Positions 1-8,156 are shown, counted from the stretch's first letter. The stretch: 64,000 bases of DNA from Cellulomonas sp. KRMCY2 (GCF_000526515.1 NZ_JAGF01000001.1:248001-312000); one strand, 5' to 3'. The notes: generated by a model not told the origin, from the letters alone. Numbers and translations are program-made.

Positions 1-271
1 TCACGCCCTTCGCCGCCCACGTGGCATAGATGTCGTCGACCGCCGCCGCCGATCCGGGCACCATGAGCCCGACCTCGAACGCGCGCGGCGTCTCGGACGT
101 GACCTGCTCGCTGCGGCCGTTCCAGAGCGCGAACAGCACGCCGGGGGCGACCTGGAAGGGCACGTAGCGGGGTGTGAGGGCGACGGGTTCGATCTCGAAC
201 AGATCACGATAGAACGTCGTGGCGCGCTCGATGTCGGTCACGTAGACGAGGAAGAGATTGGGCGCGGACAT
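1..271 (-). CDS. VOC/glyoxalase-fold protein (partial)
   Basis: The frame is open at the left window edge, so only about 90 N-terminal residues are seen. It begins MSAPNLFLVYVTDIERATTF, the typical first strand and helix of a glyoxalase/bleomycin-resistance (VOC) domain, followed by the FYRDLF motif. An AGGAG box precedes the ATG at 271. It is divergent from the WYL regulator to its right, which may control it. The substrate cannot be told from sequence. This is chromosomal flank, outside the integrated element. Confidence 0.8.
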   Translation of the reverse strand, partial: MSAPNLFLVYVTDIERATTFYRDLFEIEPVALTPRYVPFQVAPGVLFALWNGRSEQVTSETPRAFEVGLMVPGSAAAVDDIYATWAAKGV

Positions 272-369
272 GGGGATCTCCTGACGAAGGGCAGGCGCGG
301 ATCGACTGCAAGACCACGATGACCCGATAATCGGACAAGAGCTGTCATGTTTCACGAGGAGGCTGGACC

Positions 370-1332
370 ACGAGTCGACCGCAGAGAGTCATCGGCATCC
401 TTGCCGCGCTCCAGACCCGGCGGCACACGACTGCGGACGCGCTCGCAGCGGAGTTCGGCGTCTCGACCCGGACGATCCTCCGAGACATCCGGTCACTTGT
501 GGACGTTGAGATCCCGATACTCACCGAACGAGGGAGGTACGGCGGAATCAGCCTGCTCCCGGGCGATCAGGTAGATCTCTCCAAGCTGACCGCCTCGGAA
601 GCCGACGTCTTCCGTGCGGTCGGTGTCGACCTGGACCGGGCTCGGCAGCTCGGCGCGGAGGTTGCTGCCCGAGGTGCGCTCAGCAAGCTGGCCACCCGGC
701 GTCGGACACCACCGCCGCGGCACGAGGCCATGCCGCTGTCCCTCGCCGAGGTCGTCACGGTCGACAACCGCGGCTGGTTCGGCACGGAGGAAACCGTGGA
801 CGTCGCCGGCCTCGCCCATGACCTCCGGCGGGCCCGGCGACTGCGCATCCGCTACCGGAGAAGCGATGCCCCCGAACCCCGGACTCTGGTCGTCGACCCC
901 TATGGGTTGCTGCTCCGAGTCGACCGTTGGTACCTCATCGCCGACCTCGACGCTGAGCCGCGGATGTTCGCCATGACCCGACTTGAAGAATGGGCCGTGC
1001 TCGACGAGTCACGGCGACTGCGGACCGGCGCCACGCTCGAGGGTGTCGCCCATCACCTCGGCCAGGCGCTCGAAGGACGCAACGAGGTCACGGTCACTGC
1101 ACTCCTCGACGCCGACCGCGTCGATCTCGCCCGCAGAGTCCTCGGCGGCAGACTCAGGTCGATCGACCAGACGCGACAGCCACGACGGGCGACCCTCACC
1201 ATCGGCTACGACCAGATCGAGGGCGTCCGACAGCTGCTCCAGTTCGCTGACCACATCGAGGTCATCGCACCGATCGCGGCCCGCGAGCTCATCCGACGCC
1301 TCGCGCGAGAAGTGGCACTCGCCCACAGCTGA
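370..1332 (+). CDS. WYL-domain transcriptional regulator (DeoR/YafY type)
   Basis: An N-terminal winged HTH (TADALAAEFGVSTRTILRDI) is followed by a linker and a WYL effector-binding domain, as in YafY/PafC-type regulators. About 320 residues is the normal family length. The frame has no ATG, GTG or TTG before the HTH. A GGAGG box at 357-361 points to a start near 364-370, where the codons are TGG, ACC and ACG. The first in-frame GTG, at 499, would delete the HTH. I placed the start at ACG 370; a mutated ATG or a base error is also possible. It is divergent from the VOC gene. Confidence 0.75.
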   Translation, partial: TSRPQRVIGILAALQTRRHTTADALAAEFGVSTRTILRDIRSLVDVEIPILTERGRYGGISLLPGDQVDLSKLTASEADVFRAVGVDLDRARQLGAEVAARGALSKLATRRRTPPPRHEAMPLSLAEVVTVDNRGWFGTEETVDVAGLAHDLRRARRLRIRYRRSDAPEPRTLVVDPYGLLLRVDRWYLIADLDAEPRMFAMTRLEEWAVLDESRRLRTGATLEGVAHHLGQALEGRNEVTVTALLDADRVDLARRVLGGRLRSIDQTRQPRRATLTIGYDQIEGVRQLLQFADHIEVIAPIAARELIRRLAREVALAHS

Positions 1333-1357
1333 CAGCGCCGTCGCGCGCCGTCGGGAG

Positions 1358-1387
1358 CTAGACGTTGAAGCGGAACTCCACCACGTT
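1358..1387 (-). other. attL with displaced native 3' end of ychF
   Basis: Read on the minus strand this stretch encodes NVVEFRFNV and then TAG, the usual C-terminus of YchF, with no gene attached. It matches the DVVEFRF just before the altered tail of the ychF copy at 57182. The shared crossover segment (minus strand GTGGAGTTCCG) is at 1371-1381. This is the left junction of the element. Confidence 0.88.
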
Positions 1388-1467
1388 CCGCGCTCGAACA
1401 ACACCACGATCCCCTGTCCAGGTGTTGAACCGCGTCCGTTCGTAGTACCGACGTGGGAGAATGGAGC

Positions 1468-2949
1468 GTGCTCCCACCCGTGCCTCTGACGCCCGCCCAG
1501 GCGGCGATCTACCTGCGGATCAGCCTCGATGCGACCGGTGAGGGCCTCGCTATCACCCGGCAGCGCGAGGATTGCATGAAGATCCTCGCCGACCGCAAGT
1601 GGGTCCTGTACGACGTGTACGAGGACTCTTCGATCTCCGCGTCGGACCGGCGGAAGGTTCGTCCTGACTACAACCGCCTCGTAGCTGATGCGAAGGCGGG
1701 GCGCTTCGAGCACGTGATCTGCTACGACCTGGACCGCCTCACCCGGCAGCCCCGCCAGCTCGAAGACTGGATCGACCTTGCTGAGGGCCGTGGTGTCACC
1801 CTCGTCACCGCGAACGGTGAGGCCGACCTCGCGACCGACGGCGGTCAGCTCTTCGCTCGGATCAAGGCGTCCGTGGCTCGGGCGGAGGTCGCGGCGAAGT
1901 CCCGCCGACAGACCCGTGCCGCTCAGCAACGAGCCGAACGGGGGCGCCCACCACTCGGCCCACGCCTGACCGCGTACCTGCCGGACGGGACTGTCGTTCC
2001 CGGTGAGGCTGAGATCGTGCAGCTGATCTTCGAACGGTTCGCCCGTGGTGACTCCCTCCGCTCCATCGCTGCCCTCCTGACAGCGAGCGACGTTCCCACG
2101 CGAACTGCGCAACGTGCAGCCCTCAAAGAAGAAGGAGAAGGAGGGGAGCGAGTGACGGTCGGGCCGGGACGGTGGAACGTTTCCTCGGTGGTCTCCATCC
2201 TCCGCAACCCCAGGTACGCCGGCCTCGTCGTCTACCAAGGGAAGCTCACCGGGACGCGGGGCACGTGGACACCGCTGGTGACCGAGGACGCGTGGCACCT
2301 CGTGCAGAACACCCTCGATGACCCTCGCCGGAAGTCGAACCGTGCTGGTACCGATCGGAAGCACATCGGGTCGGGCCTGTACCTGTGTGCCGAGTGCTTG
2401 CGGCCCATCCAGGCGTGGTCTGGTGACCGGTACCGGTGCGTTCCCTGCTCGATGGCCCGCTCCGCCGGTCCCATCGACCAGTTGGTCCTCGGACTGGTCG
2501 CAGCTCGTCTCGCACAACCTGACATCGTCGAGCTCCTCGCACCCACCATCGACGAGGACACGGTTCGCACCCTCGACTATCAGGCCCGCGTCCTGCGAGA
2601 CAAGATCGCCGTGATCGAAGCCCAGTTCGACGACGACGAGATCGACCTACCCCGCTACAAGTCCAAGAAGGGGAAGAGGGTCGCCGAACTCCAGGAAGTC
2701 GAACGCCAGCGGCTGGCGCTCGCGGGCAACAGTGCCGCGTCCCACCTCCTCCGTCATGGCGACCCCGCAGCGGCGTTCCTCGGCGAGACACTCATGGTCC
2801 AGAGGGCTGTGATCGACGCTCTGGTCGAGATCCTGCTGGTGCGTCAGCCGAGAGGCTCGCGAACGTTCAGGCCAGAGAGCGTCATTCCGACGTGGCGTCG
2901 CAGCGAGGTGGCTACGCGGCCACGTCTGAGCGTCGTACCGGCTTCCTAA
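1468..2949 (+). CDS. Large serine recombinase (site-specific integrase)
   Basis: This is a 493-residue serine integrase. The N-terminal resolvase domain has the catalytic serine in YLRIS (residue 19) and the downstream arginine-rich helix region. A recombinase domain follows, then a zinc ribbon (CAEC...CVPC, about residues 306-330), a coiled-coil stretch and a C-terminal tail. I chose the GTG at 1468 because GGGAG precedes it by about 9 bases; an in-frame GTG at 1453 is the alternative. Its position next to attL identifies it as the enzyme that inserts the element into ychF. The 3' end overlaps a small antisense gene. Confidence 0.92.
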   Translation: MLPPVPLTPAQAAIYLRISLDATGEGLAITRQREDCMKILADRKWVLYDVYEDSSISASDRRKVRPDYNRLVADAKAGRFEHVICYDLDRLTRQPRQLEDWIDLAEGRGVTLVTANGEADLATDGGQLFARIKASVARAEVAAKSRRQTRAAQQRAERGRPPLGPRLTAYLPDGTVVPGEAEIVQLIFERFARGDSLRSIAALLTASDVPTRTAQRAALKEEGEGGERVTVGPGRWNVSSVVSILRNPRYAGLVVYQGKLTGTRGTWTPLVTEDAWHLVQNTLDDPRRKSNRAGTDRKHIGSGLYLCAECLRPIQAWSGDRYRCVPCSMARSAGPIDQLVLGLVAARLAQPDIVELLAPTIDEDTVRTLDYQARVLRDKIAVIEAQFDDDEIDLPRYKSKKGKRVAELQEVERQRLALAGNSAASHLLRHGDPAAAFLGETLMVQRAVIDALVEILLVRQPRGSRTFRPESVIPTWRRSEVATRPRLSVVPAS

Positions 2950-3109
2950 CCGCGACGCTCGGAGAGAGCAGAGCCTGCAACTGCCGGCCTTGCTCGACGG
3001 TGAGCGGTGGAGCGTCGGCGACCATCCGCGCGATGTACTCGGCGATGGGGTCTGCAGGCACGACGACGGCGAGGGCCGCGGTCCGCTCATCGGGGCTGCA
3101 GGAGGTCAT
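2912..3109 (-). CDS. Small protein beside the integrase (unknown)
   Basis: A 65-residue acidic-to-neutral protein with no recognised fold. It is convergent with the integrase and overlaps its last 38 bases. Upstream of its ATG (minus strand) lie CATCGT six bases before the start, fitting a leaderless -10, and the GTATAGAC palindrome 7 bases further up. That operator recurs at other element promoters. Position, size and regulation would suit a recombination directionality factor or regulator, but nothing in the sequence proves this. Confidence 0.6.
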   Translation of the reverse strand: MTSCSPDERTAALAVVVPADPIAEYIARMVADAPPLTVEQGRQLQALLSPSVAVRKPVRRSDVAA

Positions 3110-3128
3110 GTCACTACGATGGCATCCC

Positions 3129-3136
3129 GTCTATAC
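3129..3136. promoter_or_regulatory. GTCTATAC operator-like site
   Basis: An 8-bp site located 7 bases upstream of the presumed -10 box (CATCGT) of the minus-strand gene starting at 3109. It is one of ten exact copies of GTCT(A)(G/T)AC in element promoters. Confidence 0.5.
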
Positions 3137-3375
3137 GCTCCTGGTGGCCGCGAGCAGGGCTGATCGGTCAAGTCGACTCGAATTGGACACCGCTAGCACG
3201 TAGACGTACTGCTCCGAGGGTGGAATGTGACGAGCATCACCCAGCACGGCTGACTAGACGACCCCGAAAGGGCGGCGACTCCCCCGGAGGCCGGTCGCGT
3301 CAGTCCGCCTCGGCCTCGAGCGCGTCGAGCGTGAACCACCCCGCCCAACCGGCCCTCCCCCGCTACGGTCAGGGC

Positions 3376-3915
3376 ATGCCCCGGATCGTGGTTCCCGTCC
3401 TGCTCGTCCTCGTCGGGGCACTCACGGGGTGCGCAGCCGACGCACCCACGAGCGCTGAGGGGGACACAGATACGGCCGTGGTGTCGAGCGAGTGCGGGCC
3501 GTCCACCGACCCGGCAGTGCTGACGGCCGTGACCCTCACCGACGACGCTGACGGCCTGGCAATCGCTTGGGCCACCGCTGGCACTGCCAGTCGGGAGACC
3601 GTCCTGTGGTCTGTCGTCGTCCAGGACGCGGCCTACGAAGCCGCGTACCAGATCGGCGTGAAGGTCACCGGCGGTGCGACCACCGCCTTCGTCTTCGACC
3701 AGCTCGACTACACCCAGGAGAACCTGACCGCGTCCCCCGAGATCACGGACGGTGGGGCGGCCGTGGTCGTGCCGTGGGAGGCGCTCCCCGGCCTCGAGAC
3801 GGGGACCATCGAGTGGCGCGGAGCCCTCAACGTCGACGGAACCGACGTGGCCGTCTGCCCGCTGCCCGGCGATGACCTACTCGACCCAGCGAAGGCCGCA
3901 CTCGACCGCGAGTAG
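3376..3915 (+). CDS. Secreted lipoprotein, unknown function
   Basis: A 179-residue lipoprotein. The N-terminus is a short hydrophobic signal ending in the lipobox LTGC, with lipidation predicted at Cys19, followed by an acidic Ala/Thr/Asp linker and a beta-rich domain with a distal Cys pair. The ATG at 3376 was chosen because TACGGT lies 6 bases upstream (leaderless promoter) and the signal peptide starts there; the upstream frame extension has no start signal and no signal-peptide character. No family was recognised. It probably sits on the outer face of the membrane. Confidence 0.8.
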   Translation: MPRIVVPVLLVLVGALTGCAADAPTSAEGDTDTAVVSSECGPSTDPAVLTAVTLTDDADGLAIAWATAGTASRETVLWSVVVQDAAYEAAYQIGVKVTGGATTAFVFDQLDYTQENLTASPEITDGGAAVVVPWEALPGLETGTIEWRGALNVDGTDVAVCPLPGDDLLDPAKAALDRE

Positions 3916-4148
3916 GGCATGCGCCGGCCGAGCGGAGCCTCCCGGGCCACCACTCCCCCGGTGGGTTGTACGGGGCTGTACGGGGGCGGGGGGCACCGCG
4001 CCGACCACGCGAACGACAGCCGGCCGGGGTGCAGAGCAGGTGGGTCTCTGACCGCGACCAAACCCAAGCGCGTCGCAATGTGACGTCCCCGCGCGGGTCA
4101 GACCGCCTCGGTACGCTCCACCCGTGAGCCCCGGACGTCGCGCCGCTG

Positions 4149-4472
4149 ATGGATGACCGGTCCGATCCGGACCAGGCCGGACTCTCGCCCCAGGAGCGCA
4201 TCACAAGGTACCTTGTGCTCGGTGGGGGCGGTGACCCGTGGCGGTTCCTGATCCTTCCGAGTGCCTACCGGCACCGAGTGGGAGACGACGACATGATCCA
4301 CGCCGTCACGCACTACCTGAAACTCTTCGACGCCGGTGAAGGGATGACGATGGTCCTCGGCCAAGCTTCGAATGCCCAGCTCCTCGAGGTGGGCATCGTG
4401 GTCTGGCACGGCGACCTCGCCATCGTCCACGCCATGCCAGCCCGCACGCAGTTCCTAAGCTTCCTGAGGTGA
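4149..4472 (+). CDS. Toxin-like small protein of a two-gene operon
   Basis: A 107-residue protein. The C-terminal half (IHAVTHYLKLFD...LEVGIVVWHGDLAIVHAMPARTQFL) resembles the short BrnT/DUF4258-like RNase-toxin fold common in actinobacterial toxin-antitoxin loci. The gene ends 10 bases before the ATG of an HTH protein. The start lacks a Shine-Dalgarno. A leaderless 10-codon reading frame begins at GTG 4124 after TACGCT and stops at 4156, overlapping this ATG, so translation may be coupled to it. Family assignment is from memory of the pattern only. Confidence 0.65.
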   Translation: MDDRSDPDQAGLSPQERITRYLVLGGGGDPWRFLILPSAYRHRVGDDDMIHAVTHYLKLFDAGEGMTMVLGQASNAQLLEVGIVVWHGDLAIVHAMPARTQFLSFLR

Positions 4473-4482
4473 GGTGACCACC

Positions 4483-4848
4483 ATGCCGCGATCCCTTGAC
4501 GACCTGCTCAACCAGGCCGATGACCTCGCCGCCCGCTTCGAGGCGTACGAGCCGACGGCCGGTGACCTCGGCACGGTTGATCCAGTCACCGCGCTCCGCC
4601 TCGCCGCCCTACGACGCGCAGAAGCTGAACGAGAGCTCGCCTACGTCGTCGAGCGCGCCCGGAAACAGTCGCTCGCGTGGCAGCAGATCGGCGCCGCCAT
4701 CGGCACCACCGGGGAAGCCGCACGGCAGAAGTACACACGGGTCTCCGAGGGCAGGTTGGGCCGGCACATCCAGGAAAGGAAGGGACGCCGGGTCACCGAG
4801 TCATCGGCGGAACCGCGCGTCCGCCAACCGGCACCCCCATCCGCCTGA
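4483..4848 (+). CDS. HTH partner protein (antitoxin candidate)
   Basis: A 121-residue protein with an acidic N-terminus (LDDLLNQADDLAARFEAYEP), a helical middle and a predicted HTH, LAWQQIGAAIGTTGEAARQK. The same HTH type is seen at 51910-52290. The ATG at 4483 follows GAGGTGAGGTG with proper spacing and lies 10 bases after the upstream stop. In this family the HTH protein usually follows its small partner and may act as repressor or antitoxin; that role is inferred from gene order. Confidence 0.7.
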   Translation: MPRSLDDLLNQADDLAARFEAYEPTAGDLGTVDPVTALRLAALRRAEAERELAYVVERARKQSLAWQQIGAAIGTTGEAARQKYTRVSEGRLGRHIQERKGRRVTESSAEPRVRQPAPPSA

Positions 4849-4858
4849 CACCCCTCCC

Positions 4859-4885
4859 CGCCACCGTGGGGCACCCACGGTGGCG
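4859..4885. terminator. Stem-loop downstream of the toxin-antitoxin-like pair
   Basis: An inverted repeat of 12-base arms (CGCCACCGTGGG / CCCACGGTGGCG) with a 3-base loop begins 11 bases after the stop at 4848. There is no T-run, as is common for actinobacterial terminators. Confidence 0.6.
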
Positions 4886-5069
4886 GCCTGCCACTCGGCC
4901 TGTCGTGGGCTCCCAGGGGGTCGTACGGGGCTGTCCGGGGGTGCCGGCGTGGGCCGTGGGGAGCACGCGCGCTCCCCGCCGACGTTTCGCATTGACGCAC
5001 GGCATCTTGCGCCTAGGCGAAACGTCCGGAGCCGGGCCGTGGGGGTCCGTCACGTGCGAGCGTGGGGGC

Positions 5070-5145
5070 TCGGAATCCGGACCCCCTCAGAGTCAGGGGG
5101 GTTCGGATTCCGGACCCCCTTAACGTGAGGGGGTTCGGAATCCGA
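5070..5145. repeat. Three interleaved copies of an 18-bp inverted/direct repeat
   Basis: The unit TCGGAATCCGGACCCCCT occurs at 5070-5087 and, with one change, at 5103-5120. An inverted version is at 5128-5145, and the bases at 5095-5113 also pair with the first copy. Two mutually exclusive hairpins can form, one between the first and second copies and one between the second and third. The array lies in the 360-base non-coding gap 4849-5208, downstream of the minus-strand gene ending at 5209, so it could terminate that gene or bind a protein. Confidence 0.7.
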
Positions 5146-5208
5146 GGGGGCAGGGGTCACTGCCCGCCCAGGAGGCCCGTGGCGCGCGCGCCGGGGTCTT
5201 GTTGCGCC

Positions 5209-6684
5209 TTACGCGACGTACTCCTCACCGAACATCTCCGCCATCTCGCGATAGCTTGCCTGCAGGCGCGCCTCCTGGGCGGTTAGGCGGGCCTGCGAAG
5301 GCCCGGTAAGGGGGGTGTCCTCGTCGAACTCGGCGTCCTGGATGTCGTCCTCCGGGTCCTCGGTGTACTCGGCCTCCGGGTCCTTGGTGTACTCGGCCGC
5401 CGGGTCCTTGGTGTACTCGGCCCACGGGGCCTGGTTGCCGTCCTGGAACGCCCCGACCGTAGGAGCAGGAGCGGGCGTGGGTGTCTCTGCGCGGGCTGCT
5501 GCGGACGCGGCGGTCGCCCGTGCGTGGATCTTGCCCATCGCCTCGGCGTAGCCCGCAGGGTGCTCCGGGCCGGGCTGGTACGGGGCCGGGTCCGGCGAGA
5601 GGGAGGCGTCAATGAGCGCGTCCAGGGCGGCACCCTCATCGGCGGTGCCGCGAGCGGCGTCGTACGCGGCCACAGCTTCCTTCTCCGCGATCGCCGCGGC
5701 GCGCTTGGCCGTGCGCGTCTCCTTCTTGAGGTGGTCGGCGGGAGAGCACAGCTCGTCGGGGATGAGCAGCTTCTTCACGTCTGAGGGGCGGGTGATCGCC
5801 ACCGCGTCGAGCCATCCGCCGAAGACACCGGCGGTGACCTCTGCGGGTGTCCACCCGGCATCGGTCAGGACCTTGAAGCACGCCTTGGCAACGATCCGGT
5901 TCTGCGCCTGTCCACGGCCCGCCCAGTACGTCCGGAGCGCCTCGAGCGCCAGATCGGTGTCCGACTCGGCCGGCACGGGTGCCACCTCAGGCTCCCCCCA
6001 CCCGGCATCGGTCATGCCGGCCGGTAGTGCAGGGCTGACGCTGACCACCAGGACGCGGGCAGGTGCACCCTTGGTGTCGCTGAACCACGCGCCCAGCATC
6101 GCGGGGATCGCCATCGCCACCGTGTCGGCGGGCGCGGTGGCCTGGGCCTGCCAGCCACGCATGATCGTCGGGGTTTCGCGGCGCCACAGCTCGACCAGGG
6201 CGTCGACGACCTGAGCGGCGGTCGTCTCGGCCGTGACCGTCAGGTCGCCGGCTGTCGCGGGCCACTGCGCCCGGTGGCCGTGCAGGTGCACGATCGCCGC
6301 CCGGCGGGTGTGCTGCAGCATCGGGTCGGCCCGGTGGGGCAGAACGACGCGAGTCAGGGAGGGCCCGTAGCCGCCCGGAACGGTCCGCTCGAGCAGAGGA
6401 ACGACCAGCAGGGGGCGGAGGCGCTTCGTGACGGCGTCACGGTTGATCTCGAACCACCCGCCCATCACCTCGAGGCTGAACTGGCGAGTGAGCCGCGTCT
6501 CGTGGATCGCGAGGACATTCTCGGCGGAACGGTCGTTGGTGACGCCGGTCCACTCGGTTTCGAACTCGTTGATCTCATCACAAATGCGCTCGTAGAGCAG
6601 GTAGGCGGCCTTGGGGAGAGAGGCGACGACGCTGCCCTTGATCGCGCGCTGCTGCCGCGCGTAGCGCACTAGGTGCTTTCCCAT
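5209..6684 (-). CDS. Unknown 491-residue protein, possibly replication-related
   Basis: No confident family. The N-terminus is basic (GKHLVRYARQQRAIKGSV) with a helical segment that could be a winged-helix DNA-binding region; the middle is alpha/beta; the C-terminus is acidic and low-complexity with a tandem AEYTKDP-type repeat at about residues 420-450. The ATG at 6684 was chosen because AGAAGGG precedes it; the longer frame from 6729 adds 15 residues without support. Its place next to iterons, an RHH protein and a replication-relaxation-like gene makes a replication or maintenance role plausible but unproven. Confidence 0.65.
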   Translation of the reverse strand: MGKHLVRYARQQRAIKGSVVASLPKAAYLLYERICDEINEFETEWTGVTNDRSAENVLAIHETRLTRQFSLEVMGGWFEINRDAVTKRLRPLLVVPLLERTVPGGYGPSLTRVVLPHRADPMLQHTRRAAIVHLHGHRAQWPATAGDLTVTAETTAAQVVDALVELWRRETPTIMRGWQAQATAPADTVAMAIPAMLGAWFSDTKGAPARVLVVSVSPALPAGMTDAGWGEPEVAPVPAESDTDLALEALRTYWAGRGQAQNRIVAKACFKVLTDAGWTPAEVTAGVFGGWLDAVAITRPSDVKKLLIPDELCSPADHLKKETRTAKRAAAIAEKEAVAAYDAARGTADEGAALDALIDASLSPDPAPYQPGPEHPAGYAEAMGKIHARATAASAAARAETPTPAPAPTVGAFQDGNQAPWAEYTKDPAAEYTKDPEAEYTEDPEDDIQDAEFDEDTPLTGPSQARLTAQEARLQASYREMAEMFGEEYVA

Positions 6685-6770
6685 CGTGGTACCCTTCTGT
6701 TGGAGCTTGGATGACGACGCCCCCGCCACGACTTTCGCGAGTCGTGAACCAGCGGGGGTGTCGTCGTATG

Positions 6771-7025
6771 TCAGTGGCTTGTGGTCTGGTGGGCGCCGGC
6801 GTGGGCGCGACCCTCGCGGATCAGGGCGTAGACGCGCTGGTGCGACGTTTCGAGGGCCGCACCGAGGGCGTAGGTGCTGTACCCGCCGGTGCGGTAGACC
6901 CGCTCGACGGTCAGGGCGTACGCGGCTCGCGCGGCCGTCAGGGCCGCCTCAGCGTCTACGCGCCCGTCGAGCGCAGCCTCGAGCTCGGTGATGTGGTCGT
7001 CCGTGACGACCTGCTGCTTCGCCAT
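6771..7025 (-). CDS. Small HTH protein
   Basis: An 84-residue protein: an N-terminal helical segment (ITELEAALDGRVDAEAALT), then an HTH-like stretch YALGAALETSHQRVYALIRE. It is probably a small DNA-binding regulator of the element. It lies upstream of the 491-residue gene on the same strand, 86 bases away. A GTCTATAC site lies 29 bases upstream of its ATG. Confidence 0.7.
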   Translation of the reverse strand: MAKQQVVTDDHITELEAALDGRVDAEAALTAARAAYALTVERVYRTGGYSTYALGAALETSHQRVYALIREGRAHAGAHQTTSH

Positions 7026-7053
7026 GATGGCTCCTTGATCGGTTCGGGCTGTC

Positions 7054-7061
7054 GTATAGAC
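7054..7061. promoter_or_regulatory. GTATAGAC operator-like site
   Basis: Lies 29 bases upstream of the ATG at 7025 (minus strand). It reads GTCTATAC in the direction of transcription. Confidence 0.5.
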
Positions 7062-7206
7062 ACTACGTCACAGCTCCGACAACTTCTACGGCGAGGTAGC
7101 AGTCCGGTTATTGTGACGTGCGTCACACTGGCAGTCGAGCGAGGAAAACCCCCGGCTGAACGGCGGGCGCAGCGCCGCAACCCGTCCCGATCCTGGCGAA
7201 CAGCCA

Positions 7207-7461
7207 ATGTATGCCCAGGGATACATTGGCCTAGCGTGCCTTAAGAGCAGTGCCGCTCGGCTTGGTCTTCCTCACGCTCAAGAGCGAGCAAGGATGAAAT
7301 GGCATCAGCTGGCTGCCCGCGCGCCGGCGAAGCGCAGCGCCGCCGGGAACACTCACTCACCTCCGTACTGGTTACCTTCACTGCAACATACTTACGGGTA
7401 TCCCTGGGCATACATAGATGTATGCCCAGGGATACATTGATGTATGCTCAGGGATACATTG
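7207..7461. repeat. 22-bp iterons (four copies)
   Basis: The 22-bp unit starts ATGTATGCCCAGGGATACAT and ends in TG. It occurs at 7207-7228, head to tail at 7418-7439 and 7440-7461 (the last with one C-to-T change), and inverted at 7398-7415. Each unit is itself a near palindrome (ATGTATGCCC / GGGATACAT), and the first is extended to CCAATGTAT...ATACATTGG. No gene is seen between 7062 and 7560. The arrangement is typical of plasmid replication iterons or partition sites. Confidence 0.88.
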
Positions 7462-7560
7462 CCTCACCGGAGGGGGTGTCACCGGTGACACCCCCTGTCT
7501 GCGCTCAACGCAGAGGGGGGCAACAGATCCTGTGGCCCACCCCCTACCCACCCTCGGGCC

Positions 7561-7932
7561 TCAGGTGCCTGGTGGCCGGCGGTGCGTGACGTAGCGGACC
7601 TGGGCGTCCGGGGCGCTGTCGACATAGCCGCGCATTGCCTCCTCGACAACGTCCGTGACCGTCCGGCCCCCCTCCAGCGCGGCTTTTGCCCGAACGCGCA
7701 TCAATAGCCTCGCCGGTAGCCGCATCGCCGTCATGACACGCAAATCGGGCGCCGGTAGTTCGTCGGGCGGTGCGAGAGATGAGAGCTTGCGGCCGTGGCC
7801 CTGCTGGATACGGCCGACCCGGCGGGCGTGCGCCAGTGCTTCATGGTCGCTGATCGGCCTGCCGCTCGCCCGGCGCTCCGGGCTGAAGAGAGCGCCGGTG
7901 TCGTCCTCGGGTGGGGGTGCGGTGGCCGACAT
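7561..7932 (-). CDS. Ribbon-helix-helix (CopG/Arc-like) DNA-binding protein
   Basis: A 123-residue protein. A disordered N-terminus is followed by a central region and a C-terminal RHH domain, in which MTAMRLPARLLMRVRAKAAL forms the strand and first helix and TVTDVVEEAMRGYV the second. A paralogue is at 38192-38503. The ATG at 7932 is preceded at 6 bases by TACGCT (leaderless), with GTCTACAC, a variant of the element operator, 4 bases above that. The iterons lie 100-350 bases past its 3' end, suggesting it may be their binding protein for partition or copy control. Confidence 0.75.
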   Translation of the reverse strand: MSATAPPPEDDTGALFSPERRASGRPISDHEALAHARRVGRIQQGHGRKLSSLAPPDELPAPDLRVMTAMRLPARLLMRVRAKAALEGGRTVTDVVEEAMRGYVDSAPDAQVRYVTHRRPPGT

Positions 7933-7948
7933 GCCGGAAGCGTACAAC

Positions 7949-7956
7949 GTGTAGAC
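7949..7956. promoter_or_regulatory. Variant operator GTGTAGAC
   Basis: One base away from the GTCTAGAC consensus. It lies just above the TACGCT -10 box of the RHH gene starting at 7932. Confidence 0.4.
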
Positions 7957-8107
7957 GCGCGGGCGATAGATTCCCAGGTGGGCGGCCATATGCGCCTAGA
8001 CGCCGCCAGCCCCGTAGAGCCCCCAGGACGGCTTGGGGGCACCGGTGGGGCCGTGGTGCGCGCTACGGCCCGCAGCGGACGCCGGGCGGGCCGTGGTGGG
8101 GCATAAG

Positions 8108-8140
8108 GAAGGGGACCAGACGCAGTGTCTGGTCCCCTTC
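8108..8140. terminator. Terminator after the replication-relaxation-like gene
   Basis: A perfect 13-base stem (GAAGGGGACCAGA / TCTGGTCCCCTTC) with a 7-base loop, 17 bases beyond the stop at 8157 (minus strand). Confidence 0.75.
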
Positions 8141-8156
8141 GGTGGCGCCGGGTCGG

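Noticed and set aside
499-1332. GTG 499 as the start of the WYL regulator
   Set aside because: It would remove the winged HTH, which is well conserved in the same frame upstream.
1333-1467. tRNA gene as attachment site
   Set aside because: No cloverleaf could be drawn at either junction; the ychF C-terminus explains both ends.
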